Of a DNA stretch of 64,000 bases, positions 17,128 to 26,522 are shown in pieces. Source of the stretch: Microvirga brassicacearum. Its GTDB lineage: Bacteria; Pseudomonadota; Alphaproteobacteria; Rhizobiales; Beijerinckiaceae. Each line of letters opens with the position of its first letter. Within the stretch, counting starts at the first letter, position 1. A program made the position numbers and the translations under genes. The stretch spans positions 62,001 to 126,000 of the forward strand of contig NZ_VCMV01000014.1 in NCBI RefSeq assembly GCF_008757455.1, given 5' to 3'. Below the pieces are notes generated by a model. That model saw nothing but the letters and a program-made list of their open reading frames with translations, made no database searches and was not told the origin of the DNA.

Positions 17128-17153
17128 GGAACCCGGTCCTGCGATGTAGGGTT
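17128..17153 (+). promoter_or_regulatory. candidate EcfG-type general stress promoter
   Basis: GGAAC at 17128-17132 is followed after 19 bases by TT within GGTTTA (17150-17155). This fits the EcfG/RpoE2 pattern GGAAC-N18/19-TT of alphaproteobacterial general stress promoters. It lies 35 bases upstream of the DUF1236 start. The motif is short, so chance occurrence is possible. Confidence 0.45.
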
Positions 17154-17187
17154 TATCCCGTCGAACTCCAACCCTGTGGAGGTTACG

Positions 17188-17769
17188 ATGCGTATGACTT
17201 TGCTAACGACGGCCGCAGTGGCCGCACTCTCCTTGAGCTTTGCAGCTGTGGCTCAAACCAGCGGCACCCCGGGCACTTCGGGCGGTACGACCGTCAATCC
17301 GGGCGCAGGCGCCAGCCCATCGGGCCCCGCGGGTGGGCCTGCTTCCGGTCAGATGAACCGTCCACCCAGTGACGGGTCCGGAGCATCGGCTCCTCCGCGT
17401 GCAACCGGCAGCGGCGCGCCTGGCACGGCTTCGGGCGGCGCTCAAGGAGCACCGGGCGCTGCTCCGACCACGACCGGTAGCACCACGGGCAGCCCTTCCA
17501 CCGCTGTCAGCGTTTCGTCCGAGCAACGGACCGAGATTACCCGAGCCTTCAGCGGCGTGAACGTGCAACCGCTCACCAATGTGGAATTCAACGTCAGCGT
17601 GGGCGCTTCCGTGCCAGCGTCGGTCACGACGTTGTATGATTGCCCAAACACGGTCGAGCGGATCCTGACCGGTCTTCCGGAATGCAAATATGTGGTGATC
17701 CGCGACCAGATCGTCATCGTGGAACCAAGCACTCGCCGGATCGTGACGGTCATCGAGCGGCGAGGCTAA
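17188..17769 (+). CDS. DUF1236 domain exported protein
   Basis: A 193-residue protein. A signal peptide (MRMTLLTTAAVAALSLSFAAVA, cleavage before QT) is followed by a low-complexity Gly/Ser/Thr/Pro/Ala linker at about 24-108, then the DUF1236 domain (from about SSEQRTEITRAFSGVNVQPL to IVTVIERRG). The domain's TLYDCPNTVERILTGLPECKYVVIRDQIVIVEPSTRRIV is typical. The ATG at 17188 follows GGAGG at 17178-17182. DUF1236 proteins are alphaproteobacterial and periplasmic, of unknown function. An EcfG-like promoter lies just upstream. Confidence 0.85.
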   Translation: MRMTLLTTAAVAALSLSFAAVAQTSGTPGTSGGTTVNPGAGASPSGPAGGPASGQMNRPPSDGSGASAPPRATGSGAPGTASGGAQGAPGAAPTTTGSTTGSPSTAVSVSSEQRTEITRAFSGVNVQPLTNVEFNVSVGASVPASVTTLYDCPNTVERILTGLPECKYVVIRDQIVIVEPSTRRIVTVIERRG

Positions 17770-17952
17770 AAGGGCCGCTATCGGATACGGCTAAGTTGAT
17801 GGACGCGGGACGCCTATCGGACTTCGTGGGCGTCCTGCCACCGCGCGACGCGGCTCCCGACCGATAATTCGAGCTAGATGCGAAGACGATTGCTGCGTTC
17901 GTAGTGTTCCGGGAATGGAATTCCCAAACTCCACCTGAACCTTTGAAAAGGT

Positions 17953-18028
<76 letters not shown>

Positions 18029-18153
18029 TCGCCGAAGCGAATTCAGCCGGGCGAGGCCCGCTGAAGAGGCCGTGCAAGTAACAAACCATGGGGCGGCTGT
18101 CTACCCCAATTTCCAACGATTTATGGTTTTCGAGGGGAGATTTGCGCCCTGGT

Positions 18154-18201
18154 GCCGACGAGTTGTCGGCGCGAAGTTCCCGCCCGACGGGCGAGAACTT
18201 C
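18154..18201. repeat. double inverted repeat downstream of leuA
   Basis: Two adjacent hairpins: GCCGAC/GTCGGC (6-bp stem, loop GAGTT, 18154-18170) and a longer one at 18173-18201 with arms GAAGTTC/GAACTTC plus an inner CGCCC/GGGCG, one mismatch and a 3-base loop. They lie 13 bases after the leuA stop. No T run follows in either direction, so they may stabilise the leuA 3' end or form a weak terminator. Confidence 0.5.
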
Positions 18202-18213
18202 GGCGACATAGTG

Positions 18214-19779
18214 TTACTCCGCTGCGTGTTGGGCGTGCAGCCGGGCGCCATAGCTCATGAGCTTGTTCAGGGCACCCAGGTAAGCCTGCGCCGAAGCCAC
18301 AAGCGTGTCCGGATCGGCCGCTCGCGAGGTAACGCTGCGATCATTGGCGGAGAGGCGAACCGAGACCTCGGCCTGCGCATCAGTGCCTTCGGTGACCGCG
18401 TGGACCTGATACAGTTCCAGCACCGCCTCGTGAGGCACCAGCGCCTTGATGGCGTTGAAGGTGGCATCCACCGGGCCGTTGCCCTCCTGCTCCTCGGTCA
18501 CGACCTTGTCGTCGATCTGGAGTTTCATGGTGGCGCGCTGTGGGCCCCGCGTGCCGGCGACGATGGAGAGCGACACGAGCTTGATGCGGTCATGGGCCAT
18601 GGCGATGTTCTGGTCGACCAGGGCCTCGATATCCTCGTCGTAGACGTGCTTCTTGCGGTCGGCCAATTCCTTGAAGCGGACGAACGCGTCCTCAAGCTGG
18701 TTGTCGGACAGGTCGTAGCCCATTTCGCCCAGGCGCGTGCGGAAGGCGTTGCGGCCCGAATGCTTGCCCATGACCAGCGAGGTCTTCGAAACGCCGACGC
18801 TTTCCGGCGTCATGATCTCGTAGGTCTGCGCGTTCTTGATCATGCCATCCTGGTGAATGCCGCTCTCATGCGCGAAGGCATTCCGGCCGACGATGGCCTT
18901 GTTGTATTGCACCGGGAATGACGTCGCGGCGGCAGCCAGTTTCGACGCTCGGGTCAACATGGCGGCGTTGATGCCGGTCTCGTAGGGCAGCACGTCGCTG
19001 CGGGTGCGGATCGCCATCACGATTTCTTCCAGCGCCGCATTGCCGGCCCGTTCGCCGATGCCGTTGATCGTGCATTCCACCTGCCGCGCGCCGCCATCGA
19101 TCGCAGCCAGCGAATTGGCGACCGCGAGGCCGAGATCGTCATGCGTATGAGCCGAGAAAATCGCCTTGTCGGAATTCGGCACGCGCTCACGCACGGAGCG
19201 GAACATGTGACGGTACTCGTCCGGCGTCGCATAGCCGACGGTGTCGGGCAGGTTGATGGTGGTCGCGCCGGTCTTGATCGCCGCTTCGACGCAACGGCAC
19301 AGATAATCGATCGAGGTTCGCGTCGCGTCCATGGCGGACCACTCCACGTCCTCCACCAGATTGCGCGCCTGCGCCACGGTCGCGGTGATGATCTCGATCA
19401 CCTCGTCCTCAGTCTTGCGCATCTGATGCGCGAGATGGATCGGCGACGTCGACACGAAGGTGTGAATGCGGGGGCGTACGGCGTGCCGGACGGCCTCGCC
19501 CGCGCGTGCGATATCACCGGAAATTGCGCGCGCGAGGCCAGCGACCGTCGCATTCTTCACGCGGCTGGCGATGAGGCTGACAGCCTCGAAATCGCCATTC
19601 GACGCAATGGGGAATCCAGCCTCGATGATGTCGACGCCCATGGCGTCCAGCAAATCGGCAATTTCGAGCTTTTCCTCGAGGGTCATCGTGGCGCCGGGGC
19701 ATTGCTCGCCGTCGCGCAGGGTGGTGTCGAAGATCAAAACGCGGTCACGGGGAGAGCCGGCTTTAGTGGAAATGGTCAT
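18214..19779 (-). CDS. leuA: 2-isopropylmalate synthase
   Basis: A 521-residue enzyme for the first committed step of leucine synthesis, condensing acetyl-CoA with 2-oxoisovalerate. The catalytic start motif is VLIFDTTLRDGEQCPG (LRDGEQ at 21-26), and the HxH metal motif is in FSAHTHDDLGLA. The C-terminal regulatory domain, which binds leucine in this family, follows residue 390 or so. The ATG at 19779 has AAGGA eight bases upstream; an upstream in-frame ATG at 19809 is less supported. A leucine-rich leader peptide and a hairpin precede it on the transcript. Confidence 0.96.
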   Translation of the reverse strand: MTISTKAGSPRDRVLIFDTTLRDGEQCPGATMTLEEKLEIADLLDAMGVDIIEAGFPIASNGDFEAVSLIASRVKNATVAGLARAISGDIARAGEAVRHAVRPRIHTFVSTSPIHLAHQMRKTEDEVIEIITATVAQARNLVEDVEWSAMDATRTSIDYLCRCVEAAIKTGATTINLPDTVGYATPDEYRHMFRSVRERVPNSDKAIFSAHTHDDLGLAVANSLAAIDGGARQVECTINGIGERAGNAALEEIVMAIRTRSDVLPYETGINAAMLTRASKLAAAATSFPVQYNKAIVGRNAFAHESGIHQDGMIKNAQTYEIMTPESVGVSKTSLVMGKHSGRNAFRTRLGEMGYDLSDNQLEDAFVRFKELADRKKHVYDEDIEALVDQNIAMAHDRIKLVSLSIVAGTRGPQRATMKLQIDDKVVTEEQEGNGPVDATFNAIKALVPHEAVLELYQVHAVTEGTDAQAEVSVRLSANDRSVTSRAADPDTLVASAQAYLGALNKLMSYGARLHAQHAAE

Positions 19780-19839
19780 CGTCTGGTCCTTCTCGGAGGG
19801 CGCGATCAAAGGCGCTCAAGGTTGGTTCCTGCTTTCGAA

Positions 19840-19882
19840 CCCCTGAGTGCCCAGGCGCCAGCGCCCAGTCGACCCTCAGGGG
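19840..19882 (-). promoter_or_regulatory. leuA leader hairpin (candidate attenuator)
   Basis: On the minus strand CCCCTGAG (19882-19875) and CTCAGGGG (19847-19840) form a perfect 8-bp stem around a 27-base GC-rich loop. The UGA stop of the leader peptide lies inside the 5' arm. A ribosome reaching the stop would mask this arm, while one stalled at the Leu codons would leave it free. There is no U run after the stem, so the mechanism may be translational, Rho-linked or different from the classic terminator type. Confidence 0.6.
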
Positions 19883-19971
19883 CGACTAAGGAGAAGGAGG
19901 CCGAGGAGGCGCGCGCGATCTGCCGCGGAAGCGGGGCAGATCGTCAAAGCGCTGTGGGAGACGACGGACAT
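19876..19971 (-). CDS. leuL: leucine leader peptide
   Basis: A 31-codon frame read from the minus strand, starting MSVVSHSALTICPASAAD and ending RLLGLLLLSRP before UGA. Six Leu codons fall within seven residues (CTC CTC GGC CTC CTT CTC CTT), directly before the stem that carries the stop codon. A GGAGG at 19987-19983 lies 11 bases upstream of the ATG. Position, Leu content and overlap with a hairpin are the marks of a leader peptide that measures leucyl-tRNA supply. leuA starts 97 bases downstream. Confidence 0.78.
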   Translation of the reverse strand: MSVVSHSALTICPASAADRARLLGLLLLSRP

Positions 19972-20020
19972 CGTGACCCAATCCTCCAAAAATCGCGGGA
20001 CCACCGCGACCGACAGGTCG

Positions 20021-20049
20021 TTTCTAGCGGGGGTTGCCCGTAATGGCAA
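20021..20049 (-). promoter_or_regulatory. candidate sigma-70 promoter of leuA leader
   Basis: On the minus strand TTGCCA (20049-20044) and TAGAAA (20026-20021) are separated by exactly 17 bases. Transcription would start near 20014, about 43 bases before the leader peptide. It lies inside the 3' end gap after the Nudix gene. Confidence 0.6.
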
Positions 20050-20116
20050 GGCGGGAGCTTCGGATCAAGATCGGCGAGGCGGATGCCGTGCGCGCCATCC
20101 GCGTCGGCAAGGACCT

Positions 20117-20830
20117 CTACGGCTGGGCGAATTCCCACTGGAAGAAGGATTGCAGGAAGCGCGGCATGGTCTTTGGATCGATATCGCCCGGACCGCGCAC
20201 GATCCTGAGATCCTGAAGTTCCGGCTCCCTCTGCCGTGCGATCAGGGCTCTGATCCGCTCCGCGCCCTCCACGGCCGGAACCCTCATGGTGACCGTGCGC
20301 ATCATGGCCACGGTCGGCCAATGCTGCACCACGATCCACGCGTCCGCGACGTCGTAATCGCTCTCATGCAGTCCGGTTTCCTCGACCAGTTCGCGCGTCA
20401 GGCTGCCTGCGAGATCGACGCTGCCATCGGCCCGCTTGTCGGACCGGTCGGGCGTTCCCGCGGCGAAATAGACCCGGCCGGCATTGACCGTGTGATCGGC
20501 CATCACGCCGCAGATGAACGCCCCATCCGACCCGCGCAAGGCGCCCATGGCGAAGCCGTTGGTGACGCTCGGATCCGGATTGCCCATGTCGATCCAGGTC
20601 ACGAAATCCGAGTAGTCGGTTTCGAAATAGGTGCTTCGGCAGAGCTCCGGCGTGACCGAAATTTCGCCGAGGAGCAGCACGCGGCCGTTGAACATCTTTG
20701 GTTTCGCGGCGATTCTTCGCTGCCAGTTGGTGGCGATAACCTGACGATTTTCCTCGGCCCAAGGCCAGCGGCGCGCCTCGCACCGCGCATCGACATCGGC
20801 CACGCGCGTAATGACGACCTCGCGGCTCAT
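20117..20830 (-). CDS. Nudix hydrolase-like protein
   Basis: A 237-residue protein. The core RELVEETGL of the Nudix box is present, but the residues before it do not fit: the usual G-x5-E part is missing (the E position is Val). An added N-terminal domain of about 100 residues (REVVITRVADVDARCEARRW...FNGRVLLLGE) precedes it. Members of this group act on nucleoside diphosphate derivatives; the substrate is not evident. Start and the upstream PhzF-family stop overlap as ATGA, so the pdxY-phzF-nudix genes are an operon. Confidence 0.7.
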   Translation of the reverse strand: MSREVVITRVADVDARCEARRWPWAEENRQVIATNWQRRIAAKPKMFNGRVLLLGEISVTPELCRSTYFETDYSDFVTWIDMGNPDPSVTNGFAMGALRGSDGAFICGVMADHTVNAGRVYFAAGTPDRSDKRADGSVDLAGSLTRELVEETGLHESDYDVADAWIVVQHWPTVAMMRTVTMRVPAVEGAERIRALIARQREPELQDLRIVRGPGDIDPKTMPRFLQSFFQWEFAQP

Positions 20831-21732
20831 CAAAGCAATTCGCCCCGGCTGATCATGACGGCGTTCCCGCCGATTGCGGCGGATATTAGCGCCCCGTCCT
20901 TGATCACCATCTGGAGGTTGATCACGCTCGGCCGCCCCATTTCGACGCCTTGATCGATCACGAGGTCATGCTCGCCGTCCCCAAGGGGTTCGCATTGCAT
21001 GAGCGCGCCCGCAAAGGCGGCGGCAGCCGAGCCCGTTGCCGGGTCCTCGGAGATCCCCATCCCGAGCCCGAACATGCGGGCGCGGAATCGAAGGCCGTCC
21101 TCGTTGCCGGCCCGGGTGTAGGCGTAAGCCGCCGGATGATCGCTGTCGCCGAAGGTCTGGTTGAAAACCTCGCCGTTGGGTTTGGCGCGCGCCAGGGCGT
21201 CCAGCGACGACACCGGCACCAGATCATAGGCGACACCCGCGGAATGCCGGCTCGGCACATGCCGGTCGAAACCGATCTCGGTCGGATCGAGACCGAGAGC
21301 CCAGGCGCAGTCGCTGCTTTCTCGACCGGTCGACCAGGTCTCCGGAAGCTTGGGCAGGCGAAAGCGCGCGCTGCCGCAGGTCGCGTTCACGATTTCGACG
21401 GCGCACGAGACAATCCCGACCTTCTCCTTGAGGCCGAACGCGGCAGCGCCCGGCTTGCCATCCTGGTCGAGCAGCGCCAGGAGGACGGCCGTCCCGACTG
21501 TCGGATGGCCGGCGAACGGCAATTCGCGTTTCGGCGTAAAAATACGGATATCGGCGCGTTGCCTTGGATCCTCCGGCGGCAGCACGAAGACCGTCTCGGA
21601 AAGATTGAACTCCCCCGCGATTGCCTGCATGGCGGCGGAATCGAGCCCGCCCGCATCGAGTACGACGGCGAGCGGATTTCCTGTCAGCGGATCGGCGGTA
21701 AAAACGTCGAGCGTCACGAAACGACGGGGCAT
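20830..21732 (-). CDS. PhzF-family isomerase/epimerase-like protein
   Basis: A 300-residue protein of the PhzF family, starting RFVTLDVFTADPLTGNPLAV with the family's conserved N-terminal block, then NLSETVFVLPPED and PFAGHPTVGTAVLL. The catalytic Glu in NLSETVFV is visible. PhzF in phenazine synthesis is an isomerase; most homologues have unknown substrates. I chose the ATG at 21732, which starts five bases after the PdxY stop; an earlier start at 21795 would overlap pdxY. Downstream it overlaps the Nudix gene by 4 bases. Confidence 0.86.
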   Translation of the reverse strand: MPRRFVTLDVFTADPLTGNPLAVVLDAGGLDSAAMQAIAGEFNLSETVFVLPPEDPRQRADIRIFTPKRELPFAGHPTVGTAVLLALLDQDGKPGAAAFGLKEKVGIVSCAVEIVNATCGSARFRLPKLPETWSTGRESSDCAWALGLDPTEIGFDRHVPSRHSAGVAYDLVPVSSLDALARAKPNGEVFNQTFGDSDHPAAYAYTRAGNEDGLRFRARMFGLGMGISEDPATGSAAAAFAGALMQCEPLGDGEHDLVIDQGVEMGRPSVINLQMVIKDGALISAAIGGNAVMISRGELL

Positions 21733-21736
21733 GGCG

Positions 21737-22585
21737 TCAAATCTCCTCGGCGGGGAAACGGTGGGTCGGCGACACGAACTCGTCCTGTGCCGCAACCGTC
21801 AGGATTTCGCGAGAGCCTGCTTCTGCGGTGCGTTTAAGCAGCCCAAAGATCGACGCGGATGCTTCGATCAGCGCGATCTCGGCGGATTGCGAGCGGGCAT
21901 AATGAACGAAAAACAAAGCCGCGATCGCATCGCCCGCTCCGTTGACGCTCAGGGACAGCTTGGGTGTGCGCACCCGCCAGTAGCGACCGCCCTCCCCGGC
22001 GATCATATCGAGCGCGTCGGAGGGCATCTCGCGTGTTTCGATGGAGGTCACGAGCACCACCCGGGGACCGAGCCGATGGACGGCCGCGATAGCTTCCTTG
22101 ACCCCCGCCACGGTGTCGGTCGCAATCCCCGACAGATATTCCAGCTCGAACTGGTTCGGCGTCACGATATCGGCGGCGGGCACCGCGTGATCGCGCATGA
22201 ATTCGGGAACGCCCGGACGCACGAAGACACCGCGCCCGATGTCGCCGATCACGGGGTCGCAGCAATACAGCGCGGCCGGGTTGAGGGCGCGCACCCGCGC
22301 CAGCGTTGAGAGGATCGCGTTGCCGATATCGGCCGATCCCATATAGCCCGAGAGCAGGCCGTCACAGCTCTGCAGGACGCCCCGATCCGCAATCCCGTCC
22401 ACCAGTTCCTCGATGGCAGGTCCGTCGACCACGCGGCCTTTCCAGGAGCCATAGCCGGTATGGTTCGAAAACTGGACCGTATGGATCGGCCAGACCTCCA
22501 CGCCGAGGCGCTGCATCGGAAAGACCGCGGAGGAATTGCCCACATGACCGTAGGCCACGTGGGATTGGATCGACAGGACGTTCAT
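21737..22585 (-). CDS. pdxY: pyridoxal kinase
   Basis: A 282-residue kinase of the PdxK/PdxY group. The N-terminus [20 protein letters not shown] is the substrate-binding start, and [15 protein letters not shown] near residues 210-225 has the GAGD catalytic motif that binds ATP and the catalytic Asp. It phosphorylates pyridoxal for the salvage of vitamin B6. First gene of an operon with the PhzF and Nudix genes. Confidence 0.92.
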   Translation of the reverse strand: MNVLSIQSHVAYGHVGNSSAVFPMQRLGVEVWPIHTVQFSNHTGYGSWKGRVVDGPAIEELVDGIADRGVLQSCDGLLSGYMGSADIGNAILSTLARVRALNPAALYCCDPVIGDIGRGVFVRPGVPEFMRDHAVPAADIVTPNQFELEYLSGIATDTVAGVKEAIAAVHRLGPRVVLVTSIETREMPSDALDMIAGEGGRYWRVRTPKLSLSVNGAGDAIAALFFVHYARSQSAEIALIEASASIFGLLKRTAEAGSREILTVAAQDEFVSPTHRFPAEEI

Positions 22586-22737
22586 TGGTCGTGCCCCAGA
22601 TTTGCAAACCGGTTAGCGCATTGGGGGCCCCGCATCAAATCGCGCTCTTTGATCCGACTCATCAGCGATGCATAAGGAACGGGTGCGACGCGACATGACA
22701 GCCTCCGCTCGAGCGCGCGCATCCCGGAGCCCTTTTC

Positions 22738-23256
22738 ATGAACCTAGAGACCATCACGAATTCGGTTGTTGATTTCGTGCGGGCCAATCACGAATTCGCG
22801 CCCATCGTCCTGGCACTGCTGACTTTCGGCGAATCGCTTGCATTCGTCTCGCTGGTCGTCCCCGCCGCCACGATCCTGATCGGCGTCGGTTTCGTGGTGG
22901 CTGCCGCCGAGATTCCCTTCTGGCAAGCGTGGCTGGGCGCTGTCTGCGGAGGCGTTCTGGGAGGCGCGATCTCGTTTGCGATCGGACGGCGCTACAAGGC
23001 CGCGGCATATGCGGTCTGGCCGTTGTCGCGGAATGCCCGGCTGATCGAGCGCGGCGAGCGCTTCTTTCAGCGCTTCGGCCCCTGGGCGGTGTTCTTCGGC
23101 CGCTTCTTCGGCCCGACGCGGGCCGTTCTCCCCCTCATCGCCGGCATTTTTCTCATGCCCGCTGTCCTGTTCCAGTCCGCCAATATGGCGTCGGCCTTCG
23201 TTTGGGCGTTTATCGTGCTCGCGCCCGGCGCGGGACTGGCCAAATTCCTGTTCTGA
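22738..23256 (+). CDS. DedA-family membrane protein
   Basis: A 172-residue protein of the DedA/SNARE-associated family: FGESLAFVSLVVPAATILIG is the first helix, the conserved block with FFQRFGPWAVFFGRFFGPTR and PLIAGIFLMP follows. DedA proteins are envelope membrane proteins, some implicated in lipid carrier flipping and polymyxin resistance. The start at 22738 (MNLETITNS) lies in the 152-base gap shared with pdxY, divergent. Confidence 0.87.
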   Translation: MNLETITNSVVDFVRANHEFAPIVLALLTFGESLAFVSLVVPAATILIGVGFVVAAAEIPFWQAWLGAVCGGVLGGAISFAIGRRYKAAAYAVWPLSRNARLIERGERFFQRFGPWAVFFGRFFGPTRAVLPLIAGIFLMPAVLFQSANMASAFVWAFIVLAPGAGLAKFLF

Positions 23257-23383
23257 GCGGCAGCAGGATACCCAAAAACCTTGGCTCTGGGCCAGAATCA
23301 ATGGAATCCCCCTCCATTGCAGGAGGTGGCGGGGTGCCGTTGCGGTGCTAGCGTTTGTCGTCGCAAGCATCGGAGGCAACGCA

Positions 23384-23737
23384 ATGACCCGGAGCCGTCA
23401 GGAGACCTACGACTGGTATGAGAATGCCACCGCCGCGAAGGCACCGCGCGCAAGGGCGGAAGCACTCCCGGCCACGACAGATTCGCGGCTGCAATTCGGC
23501 TGGTGGATCGCGGGCGTCGCATTCTCCAGCCTCTGGATGCTCGAAAGCTGGACGCACTCGTTTCCGTCGCCCAATCGGGTCGGCGGGCTCGCCGGAAGCC
23601 TTTGGGCCCTGCTGCTCTCGCTGAGCATCTGCTACGGCATCTACAAGTTCAGCAAGGTCCAGTCCAAGGCCATCGCGACGCTGCTTTGCGTCATCAGCGC
23701 CATCGTGCTGCTGCTCCATCACGCGACCAGAGTTTGA
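23384..23737 (+). CDS. small membrane protein, unknown
   Basis: A 117-residue protein with a hydrophilic N-terminus of about 36 residues and three hydrophobic helices (about 38-55, 68-90 and 95-112). The ATG at 23384 follows GGAGG with 7-base spacing; upstream in-frame codons add nothing supported. No family recognised. It follows the DedA gene by 127 bases. Confidence 0.6.
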   Translation: MTRSRQETYDWYENATAAKAPRARAEALPATTDSRLQFGWWIAGVAFSSLWMLESWTHSFPSPNRVGGLAGSLWALLLSLSICYGIYKFSKVQSKAIATLLCVISAIVLLLHHATRV

Positions 23738-23820
23738 GCGAACGGACACGTTCGCTCGCAAATCGGCTCGGCGATCGGCTACCGGGGCCGAGAAAGCTGC
23801 CCCCGATGCGCAGCCTCATT

Positions 23821-23913
23821 GCTGAGGAAGGCCGAAGGCCTGTCCCGAAGCACGGGGCGTCTCCAGAGACCGCTGGAGGATCCTTCGAGACGCCGCTTTC
23901 GCGGCTCCTCAGG
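23821..23913. repeat. palindromic intergenic element (REP/BIME-like)
   Basis: Nested inverted repeats lie in about 93 bases: CTGAGGA (23822-23828) with TCCTCAG (23906-23912) outside; GGCGTCTC (23856-23863) with GAGACGCC (23887-23894); CTCCAG (23861-23866) with CTGGAG (23873-23878); plus AGGCC-GAA-GGCCT at about 23829-23841. The element can fold into a branched structure. Its composition resembles the dispersed palindromes found in many alphaproteobacterial intergenic regions, from memory; only one copy is visible here. Confidence 0.55.
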
Positions 23914-24018
23914 ATAAGGCGGAGAGACACCTTAAAGTCGCCCCGAGGGAAACTTTCCACCAGACTCTGAGGATCGTTGCGGCATCTTCAGGAAAATGGG
24001 CCGGAGTCCACTCGATGC

Positions 24019-24044
24019 AAAAAAGGAGCGGCCTGAGCCGCCCC
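24019..24044 (-). terminator. rho-independent terminator of ilvC
   Basis: On the minus strand GGGGCGGC-TCAG-GCCGCTCC forms an 8-bp GC stem with one G-U pair and a 4-base loop, followed by TTTTTT (24024-24019). It is 51 bases after the ilvC stop. Confidence 0.85.
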
Positions 24045-24094
24045 TTCTGGAGATTGTCCAGTCCCTGTGAGGACCGGCAGCGTCGTTCGAAAGC

Positions 24095-25240
<1,146 letters not shown>

Positions 25241-25395
25241 CTATCGTTTGTCCGAAAATGGCCGGGGACCCGTGCTTGCCATGCAGGGCTCCGGCTGTCC
25301 CGGACGGGCGAACGGGGTGTCGAGCGTGCAATCTCGCCTTCGACACTCTAGATGAATGAGCAATCCCCCTCCGATCCGTCAGCCGAGGAATGTCG

Positions 25396-25944
25396 ATGCA
25401 CCACCTGGCCACTCCCGATGAAGTCGTCGCCTTCTGGCGCGATGCCGGTCCGTCGAAATGGTTTTCGAAAGACGATGCCTTCGACCAGACCTGCCGCGAC
25501 CGATTTCTTCCCACCTACGAGGCTGCCGCGCGAGGCGACCTCAATGAGTGGGAACTCGCGCCTGAGAGCGCCCTCGCCGTGGTTCTCCTCCTCGACCAGT
25601 TTCCCCGCAACATGTTCCGGGGCGACCGCGCGACCTACAAGACCGACCCCGTAGCGCTCCTCGTCGCCGATCGCGCCATCGAGCGCGGCTACGACAAGAA
25701 AGTCGGGCCGCAATTGCGGGCCTTCTTCTACCTGCCCTTCATGCATTCCGAGAATCTCCGGGACCAGGAGCGTTCGGTCGCGCTCAACGAGGCGCTCGGC
25801 GCGCCGGAATCCGTTAAATTCGCCCATCATCACCACGATATCATCGCTCGCTTTGGTCGCTTCCCTCACCGCAATGCCATCCTGCGGAGAGAATCCACAC
25901 CGGAGGAAATCGAGTTCCTCACGCAGGACGATTTCCGCGGTTAA
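25396..25944 (+). CDS. DUF924 family protein
   Basis: A 182-residue protein with the DUF924 pattern: VAFWRDAGPSKWFSKDDAFD near the start, LLLDQFPRNMFRG in the middle, and the KFAHHHHDIIARFGRFPHRN end block. The family is widespread and soluble, of unknown function (a TPR-like helical fold is usual). The start at 25396 follows GAGGA with six-base spacing; an ATG at 25390 would sit on the ribosome binding site. It is divergent from ilvC (281-base gap) and convergent with ilvN, 3 bases away. Confidence 0.88.
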   Translation: MHHLATPDEVVAFWRDAGPSKWFSKDDAFDQTCRDRFLPTYEAAARGDLNEWELAPESALAVVLLLDQFPRNMFRGDRATYKTDPVALLVADRAIERGYDKKVGPQLRAFFYLPFMHSENLRDQERSVALNEALGAPESVKFAHHHHDIIARFGRFPHRNAILRRESTPEEIEFLTQDDFRG

Positions 25945-25947
25945 ACC

Positions 25948-26490
25948 TCACATTCCTTCCGCACCGCGCGCCATCGCGGCGACGCCCGTGCGTGAAACCT
26001 CGGCCAGGCCGACGGCCGTCATCAGTTTGATGAACCGCTCGATTTCCTCGGTCGTGCCGGTCAGTTCGTACACGAACGAGGTCAGCGTCGCGTCCATCGT
26101 GCGCGCGCCGAATGCCGCCGCGAGACGCATCGCCTCGACCCGGTGATCGCCTTTGCCGACAACTTTCACGAGGCAAAGCTCACGCTCCACCGCGTCGCCC
26201 GTGAGCGTGAGATCGACGACCCGGTGAACCGGCACCAGTTTCTCCAGGTGGCTCTTGATCTGCTCGATGATGCTGTCCGTCCCCGCCGTGATGATGGTGA
26301 CCCGGGAGATATGGGCCTCATGCTCGGTTTCGGTGACCGTCAGGCTCTCGATGTTGTAGCCGCGCCCGGAGAACAGGCCGGCGATGCGCGCGAGCACGCC
26401 GGGTTCATTGTCGACGACCACCGCCAATGTGTGACGGCTGATGGGTTCGACGAGGGTGGCGGCGGGGTAATGTGTGCTCATCTGAGTCAT
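25948..26490 (-). CDS. ilvN: acetolactate synthase small (regulatory) subunit
   Basis: A 180-residue regulatory subunit. The N-terminal ACT domain starts HTLAVVVDNEPGVLARIAGLFSGRGYNIESLTV, the family hallmark, and the C-terminal region is the ALS_ss_C domain. It activates the catalytic subunit and confers valine feedback inhibition. The ATG at 26490 has AAGAG only three bases upstream; 26481 is an alternative. Instead of following ilvB directly, it is separated by a GST gene. Confidence 0.94.
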   Translation of the reverse strand: MTQMSTHYPAATLVEPISRHTLAVVVDNEPGVLARIAGLFSGRGYNIESLTVTETEHEAHISRVTIITAGTDSIIEQIKSHLEKLVPVHRVVDLTLTGDAVERELCLVKVVGKGDHRVEAMRLAAAFGARTMDATLTSFVYELTGTTEEIERFIKLMTAVGLAEVSRTGVAAMARGAEGM

Positions 26491-26522
26491 TGCTCTTGAA
26501 GTTTCGGGCTCTTGAAAAGGTC

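Larger units (their letters stand above)
23738..24094. other. 357-base intergenic region, ilvC 3' side
   Basis: No gene seen. It holds a structured palindromic element (23821-23913) and the ilvC terminator (24019-24044), described separately. The rest (about 23914-24018) shows no further feature. Confidence 0.6.
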
